62,359 nt of DNA. It comes from Xenophilus sp. L33. Lineage in GTDB: Bacteria > Pseudomonadota > Gammaproteobacteria > Burkholderiales > Burkholderiaceae_C. The notes under the pieces were generated by a model. It saw nothing but the letters and a program-made list of their open reading frames with translations. It searched no databases and was not told the origin of the DNA. Shown in pieces: positions 33,673 through 43,048 of this stretch. The stretch lies in contig NZ_LMUW01000002.1 in NCBI RefSeq assembly GCF_009765735.1, forward strand, positions 1 through 62,359, written 5' to 3'. A program made the position numbers and the translations under genes. Numbering within the stretch: the stretch's first letter is position 1; every line of letters begins with the position of its first letter.

Positions 33673-34550
33673 CATTGGAGGTCGTGCTCATCACCGGCAT
33701 GTCCGGCTCCGGCAAGTCGGTCGCGCTGCATGCGCTCGAGGACGCCGGCTACTACTGCGTCGACAACCTGCCGCCCGAACTGCTGGCGCCCTTCATCGCG
33801 CTGCAGCAGCAGCGCCGCGCGGCGCGGGTCGCGATCGCGATGGACGTGCGCAGCGGCGTGTCGCTGCCGCTGGTGCCGCAGCAGCTGGGGAGCCTGCGCC
33901 AGAACGGCGTCTCGCTGCGCTCGCTCTTCCTCGACGCCACCACCGACGCGCTGGTGCGGCGCTATTCCGAGACCCGCCGGCGCCATCCGCTGTCGCGCCA
34001 GGAAAGCGCGGCGCCGGCCGACGCGCCCGAGCAGCAGCGGGCGCTGACGCAGGCGATCGACCTCGAACGCGAATTGCTGGCCGAACTGCGCGACGGCGCC
34101 GACGTCATCGACACCAGCATCATCCGGCCGGCCCAGCTGCAGAGCTACATCAAGGCGCTGATCGCCGCGCCCGACAGCGCGCTGACGCTGGTCTTCGAAT
34201 CCTTCGCCTTCAAGCGCGGCGTGCCGCTGGACGCCGATTACGTCTTCGACGTCCGCATGCTGCCCAACCCGCACTACGTGCCGGCGCTGCGGCCGCTGAC
34301 CGGGCGCGACGAGCCGGTGATCGACTGGCTGCGCGAGCACGAGGACGTCGCGCGCATGTACGGCGACATCGAACATTTCCTCGGGCGCTGGCTCGACGCC
34401 CTGGCGCGCGACCACCGCAGCTACGTCACCGTGGCGATCGGCTGCACGGGCGGCCAGCACCGCTCGGTGTTCCTGGTCGAGCAACTGGCGCGCGGCTTCG
34501 GCGTGCAGTGGGCGGCGCTGAAGCGGCACCGCGAGCTGGACGGCGCCTGA
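33669..34550 (+). CDS. rapZ: RNase adapter protein RapZ (YvcJ family nucleotide-binding protein)
   Basis: A 293-residue RapZ-family protein. The P-loop GMSGSGKS is at residues 10-17 and is followed by [17 protein letters not shown], the family signature. The C-terminal half has [35 protein letters not shown] and [16 protein letters not shown], forming the phosphate/RNA-binding domain. In Escherichia coli RapZ delivers GlmZ RNA to RNase E and controls glucosamine-6-phosphate synthesis; the role in betaproteobacteria is less established. The ATGA overlap with recN indicates coupling; it faces mutY with a 22-bp gap. Confidence 0.93.
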   Translation: MTLEVVLITGMSGSGKSVALHALEDAGYYCVDNLPPELLAPFIALQQQRRAARVAIAMDVRSGVSLPLVPQQLGSLRQNGVSLRSLFLDATTDALVRRYSETRRRHPLSRQESAAPADAPEQQRALTQAIDLERELLAELRDGADVIDTSIIRPAQLQSYIKALIAAPDSALTLVFESFAFKRGVPLDADYVFDVRMLPNPHYVPALRPLTGRDEPVIDWLREHEDVARMYGDIEHFLGRWLDALARDHRSYVTVAIGCTGGQHRSVFLVEQLARGFGVQWAALKRHRELDGA

Positions 34551-34572
34551 GACTTCAGGCCTCCAAGGCCTA

Positions 34573-35637
34573 TCAGGCTTCCAGCAGCTTGCGAACCGGC
34601 GCCGGCAGGCCCAGCCCGCGCCATTCCGCGGGTTCGAACCAGCCGCCGGCATCGGAGAGCCGCTGGCCGCCATCGCAGGTCAAGGTCACCGGATGCAGAT
34701 GCAGGTCCTTGTGGGTCAGCACATGCAGGAAGGCCGCTTCGTCGTGCACCGCGCCGCGGTCGCGCGCATCCAGCGATTCGAGCAGCGCGTCCTGGCTCTC
34801 GAAGACCGGCAGGCAATGCAGCCCGGCCCAGATACCGCTGGACGGCCGCTTCTGCAGCCAGACGCGGCCCTGGGCGTCGTGCGCCAGCAGCATCCAGAGC
34901 GAATCGGCAGTGCGCCGCAGCTTGCGGGTCTTGACCGGGTATTTCTCGACTTGGCCGGCGCGCAGGGCCGCGCACAGGTCGTTCACCGGGCACAGCATGC
35001 AGGCGGGCTTGCGCGGCAGGCACAGGGTGGCGCCGAGGTCCATCTGTCCCTGCGTGTAGCGCGAGATGGCGGCCTTGTCGCCGGCCGGCGGCAGCAGCGT
35101 GGTGGCCTCGTCCCAGAGGCGCTTCTCCTCCGCCGCGGAAGACAGGTCGCCGTCGAAGGCGAGCACGCGGGTCAGCACGCGCTTGACGTTGCCGTCCAGG
35201 ATCGCCACCCGCTCGCCGAAGCAGAAGGCGGCGATCGCCGCCGCGGTCGAGCGGCCGATGCCCGGCAAGGCCTGGAGTTGCGCCGCGCTCGGCGGAAAGG
35301 CGCCGCCGAAGCGCGCGACCACCTCTTGCGCGCAGCGGTGCATGTTGCGCGCGCGGCTGTAGTAACCCAGGCCGCTCCAGAGGCCGAGCACCTCGTCCTC
35401 GGTCGCCGCGGCCAGTTCGGCCACGCCCGGGAAGCGCGCCAAGAAGCGGTCGAAGTAGCCGAGCACCGTCGAGACCTGGGTCTGCTGGAGCATCACCTCC
35501 GACAGCCAGACGCGGTACGGGTCGCGGGTGTTCTGCCAGGGCAGCTCGCTGCGCCCGTGGCTGGCCTGCCATTCGACGATGCGCCCGGAGAAGCGCGTCG
35601 CCAGGGCCTCGACCGGGCCCTGCTCGTCAGGCGGCAC
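34573..35637 (-). CDS. mutY: A/G-specific adenine DNA glycosylase MutY
   Basis: A 354-residue MutY, which removes A mispaired with 8-oxoguanine. The HhH-GPD domain has LPWQNTRDPYRVWLSEVMLQQTQV (E47), LPGIGRSTAAAI (S130) and ILDGNVKRVLTR (D148). The [4Fe-4S] loop cysteines are C206, C213, C216 and C222 (C-x6-C-x2-C-x5-C). The C-terminal NUDIX-like domain that reads 8-oxoG starts near residue 245 (WMLLAHDAQGRVWLQKRP). The start is GTG 35637, overlapping the dynamin-like gene by 11 bp. The GO-system partner mutM is 2 kb away on the same strand. Confidence 0.95.
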   Translation of the reverse strand: MPPDEQGPVEALATRFSGRIVEWQASHGRSELPWQNTRDPYRVWLSEVMLQQTQVSTVLGYFDRFLARFPGVAELAAATEDEVLGLWSGLGYYSRARNMHRCAQEVVARFGGAFPPSAAQLQALPGIGRSTAAAIAAFCFGERVAILDGNVKRVLTRVLAFDGDLSSAAEEKRLWDEATTLLPPAGDKAAISRYTQGQMDLGATLCLPRKPACMLCPVNDLCAALRAGQVEKYPVKTRKLRRTADSLWMLLAHDAQGRVWLQKRPSSGIWAGLHCLPVFESQDALLESLDARDRGAVHDEAAFLHVLTHKDLHLHPVTLTCDGGQRLSDAGGWFEPAEWRGLGLPAPVRKLLEA

Positions 35638-37588
35638 TGAGCTCGTTGCTCGACGTCGCAGAATTCGGCGGCTCGTGGCTGGCCAGGAGCGCGGTCAGGC
35701 CGTCGAGCCGGCGATGCAGCTCGGCGATGTTGCTTTCCTGGGCGGCCAGTTCGGCCAGCCGCTCGTCGAGCGTGCCGGCCGCGCCCTGGATGCGCTCGAC
35801 CGACTCGATGCGCTTGGTGAAGTTGCGGCGGCGTTCCTTGAGCTGCGCGTCGAGCTGCGCGCCGGCGCTCTTGCTCCAGCGCTCGACCTCGGTCATGGCG
35901 GCCTCGTTGACCACCCGCAGCCGGCTGGCCAGCGCCCGCACCAGCTTGTCGCAGAAGTCGGGCTGCGAGAGCTTGAGCATGTTGCCCACGCCCAGGTAGT
36001 GGATGTGGCTGCGCTCGATCTGGCTGAGCTGGTCCTCGAAGCCGGTCAGGTCCGGCTCGGGCGGCGCCTGCAGGGTGAAGCCGTGCTCGGCATTCAGCTG
36101 GCGGAAGGTGGCGTGCAGCATCGCCTGGATCTCGCCGGTGGTCTGCTGCACCTCGCGCAGGTTGTTGCGCAGCGCGTCGAAGGTCTCGCCGTACACCCGG
36201 CGCACGCTGAACTTGATGCCGCGGCGCTTCAGCGCGGCCGAGAGCTTGCCCATGTCGGACTTCAGCGCGGTGCTGCCGAGCACCGCGTAGACCTCGCGCA
36301 GCAGCTTGCCCTGCACCGAGCGCAGCGCCAGGATGCGGGTGTTGCTGCCTTCGAATTCGTTCTGTTCGGCCTCGATGCGCGAGCGCATGTGGCGGATCAC
36401 CGAGCCGTTCTTGCCGCGCAGGCCCTGCAACTCGAGCGCCTGCTCCGACAGGTCGCGCTGGCGCACGTTGAGGATGCGCGCCGCCTCGGTGCGCAGGGCG
36501 ACGATGCCGTTGTCGACCGCCAGCCGCAGCATGGTCTCGCGCTTGCCGAGCAGGCCTTCGCCGAGCACCGACTCGAGCGCCGGCAGCCGGCTGGCCTGCA
36601 GCAGCGGCTGGTCGCGGCGGATCTTGGCCTGCAGGCCCTTCTGCGCGGACACCGGCAGCACCTGCGTCAGCGGCACGCCAAGCAATTCGGCGGCGCCGGT
36701 GCGCTGGCGCTGGATCTGGGCGTCGACCTGGGCCGGCGTGCTCAGGATGTCCCACATCGTGTCGATCTTGTTCAGCACCACGATGCGGGTCTCGCTCAGG
36801 TCGCCCTCGGTCACCAAGTGCTCGCGCCAGATGGCCAGGTCGGAGCGGGTCACGCCGGTGTCGGCGGCCAGGATGAAGACGACCGCGTGCGCCTGCGGGA
36901 TCAGGCTGACGGTCAGCTCGGGTTCGGCACCGATCGCGTTGAGGCCGGGCGTGTCGAGGATGACCAGGCCCTGTTCCAGCAGCGGATGCGGCATGTTGAG
37001 CACCGCATGGCGCCAGCGCGGGATCTCGACCCGGCCGTCGGCGTCGGGCATCGGGTTGTCGTCGGGGACCTCGTCGCTCCAGAAGCCGAGCGAGCGGGCT
37101 TCCTCGAGCGGCACCCAGCGCACCTCGGCCACCTTGCCCATCACGCCGGACAGCTGCTCGGCGTTGTCGACGTTGATCTCGAGCTCGGTCCAGCGGTCGG
37201 GCTCGTCGCGCCAGTGGGTCAGCGAATGCGGCTCGAGGCGGGTCTCGATCGGCAGCAGGCGCAGGCTGGGCGGCAGCATCGGGTCGTAGCCCAGCTCGGT
37301 CGGGCACATCGTGGTGCGCCCGGCGCTGGCCGGCATGATGCGGCGGCCGTAGGCCGAGAAGAAGATCGCGTTGATCAGCTCCGACTTGCCGCGTGAGAAC
37401 TCGGCGACGAAGGCCACCATGACCTTGCTGGTGCGCAACTGGTTCTCGAGGTCGCGCAACCGCTCGGCGACGCTCATGTCCAGCAGCTCGTTCTCGTCGA
37501 GCCAGCGGGTGAGCCACTTCAAACGATGCGCAAAGTTCCGCCTCCAAGCGCCATGCTCGTCGAATTGCTGGTTGAAAGAGGCGGTCAA
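35627..37588 (-). CDS. Bacterial dynamin-like GTPase
   Basis: A 653-residue dynamin-family protein. G1 is AEFSRGKS (residues 62-69), with Ala where most P-loops have Gly; G3 is LDTPGLNAIG and G4 VLNKIDTMWD. Long helical regions follow (about 330-480 and 560-640), as expected for the stalk or bundle of bacterial dynamins. Such proteins bind membranes and respond to membrane stress or remodelling; the function of this subgroup is unknown. It is the first gene of an operon with mutY (11-bp overlap). Its promoter region (37598-37621) contains a TGTAAG-N5-CTTACA palindrome over the predicted start. Confidence 0.85.
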   Translation of the reverse strand: MTASFNQQFDEHGAWRRNFAHRLKWLTRWLDENELLDMSVAERLRDLENQLRTSKVMVAFVAEFSRGKSELINAIFFSAYGRRIMPASAGRTTMCPTELGYDPMLPPSLRLLPIETRLEPHSLTHWRDEPDRWTELEINVDNAEQLSGVMGKVAEVRWVPLEEARSLGFWSDEVPDDNPMPDADGRVEIPRWRHAVLNMPHPLLEQGLVILDTPGLNAIGAEPELTVSLIPQAHAVVFILAADTGVTRSDLAIWREHLVTEGDLSETRIVVLNKIDTMWDILSTPAQVDAQIQRQRTGAAELLGVPLTQVLPVSAQKGLQAKIRRDQPLLQASRLPALESVLGEGLLGKRETMLRLAVDNGIVALRTEAARILNVRQRDLSEQALELQGLRGKNGSVIRHMRSRIEAEQNEFEGSNTRILALRSVQGKLLREVYAVLGSTALKSDMGKLSAALKRRGIKFSVRRVYGETFDALRNNLREVQQTTGEIQAMLHATFRQLNAEHGFTLQAPPEPDLTGFEDQLSQIERSHIHYLGVGNMLKLSQPDFCDKLVRALASRLRVVNEAAMTEVERWSKSAGAQLDAQLKERRRNFTKRIESVERIQGAAGTLDERLAELAAQESNIAELHRRLDGLTALLASHEPPNSATSSNELSAA

Positions 37589-37597
37589 AACGAAAAA

Positions 37598-37624
37598 TGT
37601 AAGAGCGACTTACAAAATATAGCA
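37598..37624 (-). promoter_or_regulatory. Promoter and palindromic operator of the dynamin-mutY operon
   Basis: On the minus strand TGC-TATATT forms an extended -10 (complement of 37616-37624). Directly downstream is TGTAAG-N5-CTTACA (37598-37614), a 6-bp-arm inverted repeat that would cover the transcription start, a typical repressor position. No good -35 is seen, which fits an extended -10 promoter. The binding protein is unknown. Confidence 0.5.
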
Positions 37625-37660
37625 TCGGCACGCATTTGCGACTTATTCCATTTGGCGGAT

Positions 37661-38476
37661 TCAGTGCTTTTGACACACCGGACAGAAATACGTGGCCCGC
37701 TGACCCTGCCGGATCATCCGGATCGGCGTCGCGCACACCCGGCACGGCTCGCCCTTGCGGCCGTAGACGGTGGCTTCGAGCTGGAAATAGCCACTCTGCC
37801 CGTCGATGTTCGAGAAATCGCGCAGCGTGCTGCCGCCGCGCTCCACCGCCCGGGCCAGTATTTCACGGACGGCCGCATGCAGGCGTAACGCCCGCGGCCG
37901 GCTGATGCGCGCCGCCGACACGGTCGGTCGGATGCCGGCCAGGAACAGCGCCTCCGACGCGTAGATGTTGCCGACGCCGACCACCACGTCGCCCGCCAGC
38001 AGCACCTGCTTGATCGGCGCCTTGCGCTTGCGCAGGCCGGCGAAGAAGGCTTCGAAGTCGAAGGCGTCGCCGAGCGGCTCCATGCCGAGGCCGCCCAGCA
38101 GCTTGATCGCCAGCGGCGAAGCCTCGTCCTCGACGAACACCACGGCGCCGAAGCGGCGCGGATCGTTCAGTCGCAGGGTGCCCCGGTTCGTGACCAGGTC
38201 GAAGTGGTCGTGGTTGCCGGGCGGCGGCAGCGCCGCGTCGAAGCGCAGGCTGCCCGACATGCCCAGGTGCATCAGCAGGATGCCGTGGTCGAGGTCGACC
38301 AGCAGGTACTTGCCGCGCCGCCGGACCGCCGTCACCGTACGCCCGACCAGGCTCGCCGGATCCACCGCCAGGGCCCAGCGCAGCGGCTTGCCGGTGCGCA
38401 CCTGCGCGATGCGGGCACCGCGGATGCGCTCGGCGAATCCGCGCCGCGTGACTTCGACTTCGGGGAGTTCAGGCAT
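37661..38476 (-). CDS. mutM: Formamidopyrimidine-DNA glycosylase MutM/Fpg
   Basis: A 271-residue bifunctional glycosylase/AP lyase that removes 8-oxoguanine. The N-terminal [10 protein letters not shown] supplies catalytic Pro2 and Glu3; K56 lies in the [11 protein letters not shown] hairpin; NDPRRFG is conserved; the helix-two-turn-helix contains [16 protein letters not shown]; the C-terminal zinc finger is C-x2-C-x16-C-x2-C (CRVC...CPVC), ending QKH. All catalytic elements are present. It is divergent from the TPR gene at 38558 and lies just upstream of the dynamin-mutY operon, forming a small oxidative-damage repair group with mutY. Confidence 0.96.
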   Translation of the reverse strand: MPELPEVEVTRRGFAERIRGARIAQVRTGKPLRWALAVDPASLVGRTVTAVRRRGKYLLVDLDHGILLMHLGMSGSLRFDAALPPPGNHDHFDLVTNRGTLRLNDPRRFGAVVFVEDEASPLAIKLLGGLGMEPLGDAFDFEAFFAGLRKRKAPIKQVLLAGDVVVGVGNIYASEALFLAGIRPTVSAARISRPRALRLHAAVREILARAVERGGSTLRDFSNIDGQSGYFQLEATVYGRKGEPCRVCATPIRMIRQGQRATYFCPVCQKH

Positions 38477-38557
38477 GGTGAGCGAGCGCTATGTAAACAG
38501 CGCGGAATTCAATCCCCGCGCGGCACATCGCCCAAATCCCTGGATTATTATGGGTTC

Positions 38558-40399
38558 ATGACCCTCCCGTCCCGACGATCCCGCCTCGCGGCTGCCGCGC
38601 TCCTCGCCATGATCGCGCTCGCAGCGCGGGCCCAGGACCCGCCGGCCGCACCGGCGCCGGCCGCGCCGACCAGCCCGGCACCGATCGTCCAGCCGGCCAA
38701 GCCCGCCGCCGTGCCGGCCTCGCCCGAAACCACCGCCAGCCTCGACACCGAGAAGGCCGAAGCCCAGCAGTCGGCGATGACCGCCGAGCTCTTCTACGAA
38801 GTGCTGCTGGGCGAGCTCAACGCCCGCTCCGATCCCGGCGCCGCCTACGGGCTGGTGCTGGACGCGGCGCGCAAGGCGCGCGACGACAAGCTCTTCCAGC
38901 GCGCGGTCGAGATCGCGCTGCAATCGCGCTCGGGCGACGCCGCGCTGGCGGCCGCGCGGGCCTGGGAAACCTCGCTGCCGAATTCCCGCGAAGCCCGGCG
39001 CTACGAACTGCAGATCCTGATCGCGCTCAACCGCATCGGCGAGACGGTCGAGCCGCTGCGCGCCGAGATCGCGTCCACGCCGCAGGTCGAGCGGCCCTTC
39101 CTGCTGGCGCTGATCGCGCGCAACTACGCCCGCGCCGCCGACAAGAAGCTGGCAGCCTCGGTGGTCGAGCAGGCGCTGTCGGACGAGCTGACCAATCCGT
39201 CGACCGCCGGCGCCGCCTGGGCCACGGTCGGGCGGCTGCGCCTGGCGGCCGGCGACAACGCCGGCGCGGTCGACGCCGCGCTCAAGGGCCAGCAGTTGCA
39301 GCCCACCTCCGACGCGCCGGCGCTGCTGGCACTCGACCTGATCGATCCGAACCAGCCGGTGGCCGAGCCGATCGTGCTGCGCTACCTCGCCGGCCCGAAT
39401 CCGCTGCCCGACGTGCGCATCGCGTACGCGCGGGTGCTGGTCGAAGCCCATCGCTACGCCGACGCGGCCGCCCAGCTGACCACGCTCACCACCGCGCGAC
39501 CCGAACTGCCGGAACCGTGGCTGCTGCTCGGCAGCCTGCAGGCCCAGGCCCGACAGGACGCCCTGGCCGAGACCTCGTTCAAGCGCTACATCGCGCTCAT
39601 CAGCGCCCAGCCCGATTCCGAGGCCCGCGACCGCGGCCTGACCCAGGCCTACCTGCTGATGGCCCAGCTGGCCGAACGCCGCAAGGACTACGCGGCCGCC
39701 GAAGCCTGGCTGGGCCGCATCGACAGCAGCGAGGACCTGGTCGGCGCGCAGGCCCGCCGCGCGGCGCTGCTCGCGCGCGAAGGCAAGCTGCCGCAGGCGC
39801 GCGAGCTTGTGCATTCGCTGCCGGACGGCACCGCGGAAGAAAAGAAGGTCAAGTTCCTGACGGAAGTCGAGCTGCTGCGCGACGCCAAGCAATACCAGGC
39901 CGCCTACGACATGCTGGCCCAGGCCAGCGCCGCCTCGCCGAACGACACCGACCTGATCTACGACCAGGCGATGGTCGCCGAGAAGCTCAACCGCCCCGAC
40001 GAGATGGAGCGGCTGCTGCGCCGGCTGATCGAGCTCAAGCCCGACAACCAGAACGCCTACAACGCGCTCGGCTACTCGCTGGCCGATCGCAAGGTCCGGC
40101 TGGAAGAAGCGCGCACCCTGATCCAGAAGGCGGTCTCGCTGGCGCCGGACGATCCGTTCATCGCCGACAGCCTGGGCTGGGTCGAATATCGCCTGGGCAA
40201 CACCGGCGAGGCGCTGCGCATCCTGGAAGACGCCTACAAGCGCATGCCCGATCCGGAGATCGGCGCGCATCTCGGCGAAGTGCTCTGGGCCAGCGGCCAG
40301 CGCGACAAGGCGGTGTCGGTCTGGAAGGAATCATCCCTGGCAGACGCGGACAACGAGACGCTGCAGGAAACGCTCAAGCGCCTGCGCGTCAAGCTTTGA
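38558..40399 (+). CDS. Exported TPR-repeat protein upstream of lolB
   Basis: A 613-residue protein with a signal peptide (LAAAALLAMIALAARAQ), a Pro/Ala-rich linker (about 27-60) and many tetratricopeptide repeats through to the C-terminus; the clearest are the DNQNAYNALGYSLADRKVRLEEA and DPFIADSLGWVEYRLGNTGEA repeats. It is probably periplasmic. Genes of this type commonly precede lolB-ispE in betaproteobacteria, and the TTGA overlap with lolB indicates coupling, which suggests an envelope-assembly role, though none is established. ATG 38558 follows an AT-rich stretch (TGGATTATTATGGG) that may be its promoter -10 region. Confidence 0.85.
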   Translation: MTLPSRRSRLAAAALLAMIALAARAQDPPAAPAPAAPTSPAPIVQPAKPAAVPASPETTASLDTEKAEAQQSAMTAELFYEVLLGELNARSDPGAAYGLVLDAARKARDDKLFQRAVEIALQSRSGDAALAAARAWETSLPNSREARRYELQILIALNRIGETVEPLRAEIASTPQVERPFLLALIARNYARAADKKLAASVVEQALSDELTNPSTAGAAWATVGRLRLAAGDNAGAVDAALKGQQLQPTSDAPALLALDLIDPNQPVAEPIVLRYLAGPNPLPDVRIAYARVLVEAHRYADAAAQLTTLTTARPELPEPWLLLGSLQAQARQDALAETSFKRYIALISAQPDSEARDRGLTQAYLLMAQLAERRKDYAAAEAWLGRIDSSEDLVGAQARRAALLAREGKLPQARELVHSLPDGTAEEKKVKFLTEVELLRDAKQYQAAYDMLAQASAASPNDTDLIYDQAMVAEKLNRPDEMERLLRRLIELKPDNQNAYNALGYSLADRKVRLEEARTLIQKAVSLAPDDPFIADSLGWVEYRLGNTGEALRILEDAYKRMPDPEIGAHLGEVLWASGQRDKAVSVWKESSLADADNETLQETLKRLRVKL

Positions 40400-40896
40400 T
40401 CCAGCGCCGCGCGTGGTTGGCCGCGTCGGCCGGCCTGCTGCTGCTGGCCGGTTGCGCCACGCCCCGCGCGCCGGTCGTGCCTTCGGCCACCGGCAGCTTC
40501 TCGGCCTGGAGCGGCCGCCTCTCGCTGCGGGTCGACAGCGACCCGGTGCAGAGCTTCTCGGCCCTCTTCGAGCTGCGCGGCGCTCCTGAGGCGGGCCAGC
40601 TGACCCTGACGACGCCGCTCGGCAACACGCTGGCGCAGTTGCGCTGGGCCGAAGGCGAAGCGACCCTGCAGGACGGCCGCCAGACCCGCCGCTTCGACTC
40701 GATGGACCAGCTGATCCAGGCCGCCACCGGCGCCACGATCCCGGTCGCCGCCCTGTTCGCCTGGCTGGACGGCAAGCCCGAGGCGGTCGCCGGCTGGCAT
40801 CCGGACCTGTCGCAGGTCGGCGCCGGCCGCCTGCAGGCCACGCGCGAATCGCCGGAGCCGAGGGCCGACCTGCGCATCGTCTTCGAGCGGGCATGA
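40396..40896 (+). CDS. lolB: Outer-membrane lipoprotein insertion factor LolB
   Basis: A protein of about 166 residues, starting at TTG 40396, which overlaps the TPR gene stop (TTGA). The lipobox is LLLAGC (Cys near residue 19). The body has FSAWSGRLSLRVDSDPVQSFSALFELRG, LTLTTPLGNTLAQLRW and WLDGKPEAVAGW, matching LolB, which receives lipoproteins from LolA and inserts them in the outer membrane. A later in-frame TTG at 40417 would leave too short a signal region. Its stop overlaps ispE (ATGA). The TPR-lolB-ispE-tRNA-Gln-prs order supports the call. Confidence 0.9.
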   Translation: MIQRRAWLAASAGLLLLAGCATPRAPVVPSATGSFSAWSGRLSLRVDSDPVQSFSALFELRGAPEAGQLTLTTPLGNTLAQLRWAEGEATLQDGRQTRRFDSMDQLIQAATGATIPVAALFAWLDGKPEAVAGWHPDLSQVGAGRLQATRESPEPRADLRIVFERA

Positions 40897-41780
40897 AAGC
40901 CATCTACGACCTGCCGGCGCCCGCCAAGCTCAACCTCTTCCTGCACATCACCGGGCGGCGGCCCGACGGCTACCACCTGCTGCAGTCGGTCTTCATGCTG
41001 GTCGACTGGTGCGACACGCTGCACGTAGAGCGCCGCGCCGACGGCCTGCTGAGCCGCGAAGACCTGACAACACCACTGCCGGCCGACGACCTGGTGCTGC
41101 GCGCCGCGAAGGCGCTGCAAGCGGCCGCGGGCGTGCCGCACGGCGCCCACATCGGCATCGAGAAGCGGGTGCCGGCGCAGGCGGGCATGGGCGGCGGATC
41201 TTCGGACGCGGCCACCTGCCTGCTGGCGCTGAACCGGCTCTGGGGGCTCGACCTGCCGCTTTCGACCCTCGAGCGGATCGGTCTGACGCTGGGCGCAGAC
41301 GTGCCCTTCTTCCTGCGTGGACGCAACGCCTGGGTCGAGGGCATCGGCGAGCAGATCACGCCGATCGAACTGCCCGCCGGCCGCTTCGCGGTGGTGAAAC
41401 CGACCGAAGGATTGGATACCCGTCAGATTTTTGCAGCATCGGATCTCCAGCGCTCCACGCCGGCTGCTATAATCTCGGGCTTTGCTGCACATTGCAAAGA
41501 AGAACCGAAAGGGCCGGAGGGAATTTCCCCGGCAGGCCTCTTCGGTCGAAACGATCTGCAGCCGGTTGCGCAGCGGCTTTGTCCCGCGGTCACCGAAGCC
41601 ATCGAATGGCTCGGCGTCCAAGGGTTCGAGGCTCGCATGACCGGTTCGGGCAGTGCGGTGTTCGCGGCAGTTCCGTTCGATGCGCTCGATGCGGAATTGC
41701 CCCCGACACCGCAAGGCTGGCAGGTTCGGGTGTGCAGCAACCTGGCCGTTCATCCCCTCGTGGGCTGGGCAGCCGGTTGA
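40893..41780 (+). CDS. ispE: 4-diphosphocytidyl-2-C-methyl-D-erythritol kinase IspE
   Basis: A 295-residue GHMP kinase of the MEP isoprenoid pathway. K12 lies in APAKLNLFLHITGRRPDGYH, the ATP loop in PAQAGMGGGSSDAAT (94-108) and the catalytic Asp in LGADVPFF (D136). RNDLQPVA and FEARMTGSGSAVFA complete the signature. Between the TP near 190 and the RNDL near 219 there is an insertion of roughly 16 residues relative to the E. coli enzyme (HCKEEPKGPEGISPAGLFG), lower in GC and containing an extended -10 promoter sequence that may serve the downstream tRNA-Gln and prs genes. Confidence 0.95.
   Translation: MKAIYDLPAPAKLNLFLHITGRRPDGYHLLQSVFMLVDWCDTLHVERRADGLLSREDLTTPLPADDLVLRAAKALQAAAGVPHGAHIGIEKRVPAQAGMGGGSSDAATCLLALNRLWGLDLPLSTLERIGLTLGADVPFFLRGRNAWVEGIGEQITPIELPAGRFAVVKPTEGLDTRQIFAASDLQRSTPAAIISGFAAHCKEEPKGPEGISPAGLFGRNDLQPVAQRLCPAVTEAIEWLGVQGFEARMTGSGSAVFAAVPFDALDAELPPTPQGWQVRVCSNLAVHPLVGWAAG
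41465..41473 (+). promoter_or_regulatory. Extended -10 promoter inside ispE, likely for tRNA-Gln and prs
   Basis: TGC-TATAAT (41465-41473) is a perfect extended -10 in otherwise GC-rich coding DNA, within the ispE insertion. No convincing -35 is found at 16-18 bp. It lies 379 bp upstream of tRNA-Gln and could provide transcription of the tRNA-prs-rplY unit independent of ispE. Confidence 0.45.
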
Positions 41781-41851
41781 AGATGAACCAGGGCGCTCGC
41801 GCGTTCTGGTGCGACATATATCGGTTGGCGACCTCGGTCGTCGACCCGTGT

Positions 41852-41928
41852 AGGGGAGTCGCCAAGCTGGTTAAGGCACTGGATTTTGATTCCAGCATGC
41901 AAAGGTTCGAATCCTTTCTCCCCTGCCA
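41852..41928 (+). tRNA. tRNA-Gln (anticodon TTG)
   Basis: A 77-nt tRNA with encoded CCA: acceptor AGGGGAG/CTCCCCT, discriminator G73, D-arm GCCAAGCTGGTTAAGGC, anticodon stem-loop CTGGA-TTTTGAT-TCCAG with TTG, T-arm AAAGGTTCGAATCCTTT. It lies between ispE and prs, the standard place for tRNA-Gln in betaproteobacteria. Confidence 0.97.
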
Positions 41929-41992
41929 AATCTTCACTGAAGACACATAGGCGGCTCCTCGAAGAGCCATTTCGGATCGCCGGGACGCACTC

Positions 41993-42964
41993 ATGCAGGC
42001 TCAACACCCTGACTTCATGGTTTTCACCGGCAACGCCAATCCGGACCTTGCCGCTGAGATCTCGCACCACCTGGGCACTTCCCTGGGTGCGGCGCGCGTC
42101 GATCGTTTTTCCGACGGCGAAGTCACCGTCGAGATCAACCAGAACGTGCGCGCCCGCGACGTCTTCGTGGTGCAGTCGACCTGCGCGCCGACCAGCGAGA
42201 ACCTGATGGAACTGCTGATCATGGTCGACGCGCTCAAGCGCGCCTCGGCCGAACGGATCAGCGCGGTGATCCCGTATTTCGGCTATGCGCGCCAGGACCG
42301 TCGTCCGCGCTCCAGCCGGGTGCCGATCTCGGCCAAGGTGGTGGCCAACCTGCTCGAAACGGTGGGCGTGGCGCGCGTGCTGACCATGGACCTGCACGCC
42401 GACCAGATCCAGGGTTTCTTCGACATCCCGGTCGACAACATCTATGCGTCGCCGGTGCTGCTGGGCGACCTGCGGCAGAAGAACTACGACGACCTGATCG
42501 TCGTGTCGCCGGACGTCGGCGGCGTGGTCCGCGCCCGGGCGCTGGCCAAGCAACTGAATTGCGACCTCGCGATCATCGACAAGCGCCGCCCGCGCGCCAA
42601 CGTGAGCGAGGTCATGCACGTGATCGGCGAGATCGACGGCCGCAACTGCGTGATCATGGACGACATGATCGATACCGCCGGCACGCTGGTGAAGGCGGCC
42701 GAGGTCTTGAAGGAACGCGGCGCCAAGAAGGTCTACGCCTATTGCACGCACCCGATCTTCTCGGGTCCGGCGATCGAGCGGATCACCGGTTCGGCGCTCG
42801 ACGAAGTGGTCGTGACCAACACGATCCCGCTGGCCGATGCGGCGCTGGAGTGCACCAAGATCCGCCAGTTGTCCGTGGCGCCGCTGATCGCCGAGACGAT
42901 CCAGCGCATCGCCAAGGGCGAGTCGGTGATGAGTTTGTTCTCGGACCAGGAAAACCTGTTCTGA
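41993..42964 (+). CDS. prs: Ribose-phosphate pyrophosphokinase (PRPP synthetase)
   Basis: A 323-residue class I PRPP synthetase (ribose 5-phosphate + ATP to PRPP + AMP), feeding purine, pyrimidine, NAD, His and Trp synthesis. It begins [12 protein letters not shown] with [17 protein letters not shown], the ATP-binding [20 protein letters not shown], metal-binding [37 protein letters not shown], and the PRPP loop [17 protein letters not shown]. Active-site elements are intact. It follows tRNA-Gln by 64 bp and is followed by a partial terminator before rplY. Confidence 0.96.
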   Translation: MQAQHPDFMVFTGNANPDLAAEISHHLGTSLGAARVDRFSDGEVTVEINQNVRARDVFVVQSTCAPTSENLMELLIMVDALKRASAERISAVIPYFGYARQDRRPRSSRVPISAKVVANLLETVGVARVLTMDLHADQIQGFFDIPVDNIYASPVLLGDLRQKNYDDLIVVSPDVGGVVRARALAKQLNCDLAIIDKRRPRANVSEVMHVIGEIDGRNCVIMDDMIDTAGTLVKAAEVLKERGAKKVYAYCTHPIFSGPAIERITGSALDEVVVTNTIPLADAALECTKIRQLSVAPLIAETIQRIAKGESVMSLFSDQENLF

Positions 42965-42974
42965 GCATCGAGTG

Positions 42975-43001
42975 GGCTCCCCTTCGCGGGGGTCCTTTTT
43001 T
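42975..43001 (+). terminator. Intrinsic terminator/attenuator between prs and rplY
   Basis: GGCTCCCC (42975-42982), loop of 5, GGGGGTCC (42988-42995), then T6: four G-C pairs, one G-U, one mismatch and two more G-C pairs. With the 47-bp distance to rplY it probably gives partial termination. Confidence 0.6.
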
Positions 43002-43048
43002 GAAACCGGAGCCGCACTGGTCGCGGTCGGCTTCCACAGGAGTCTGAT

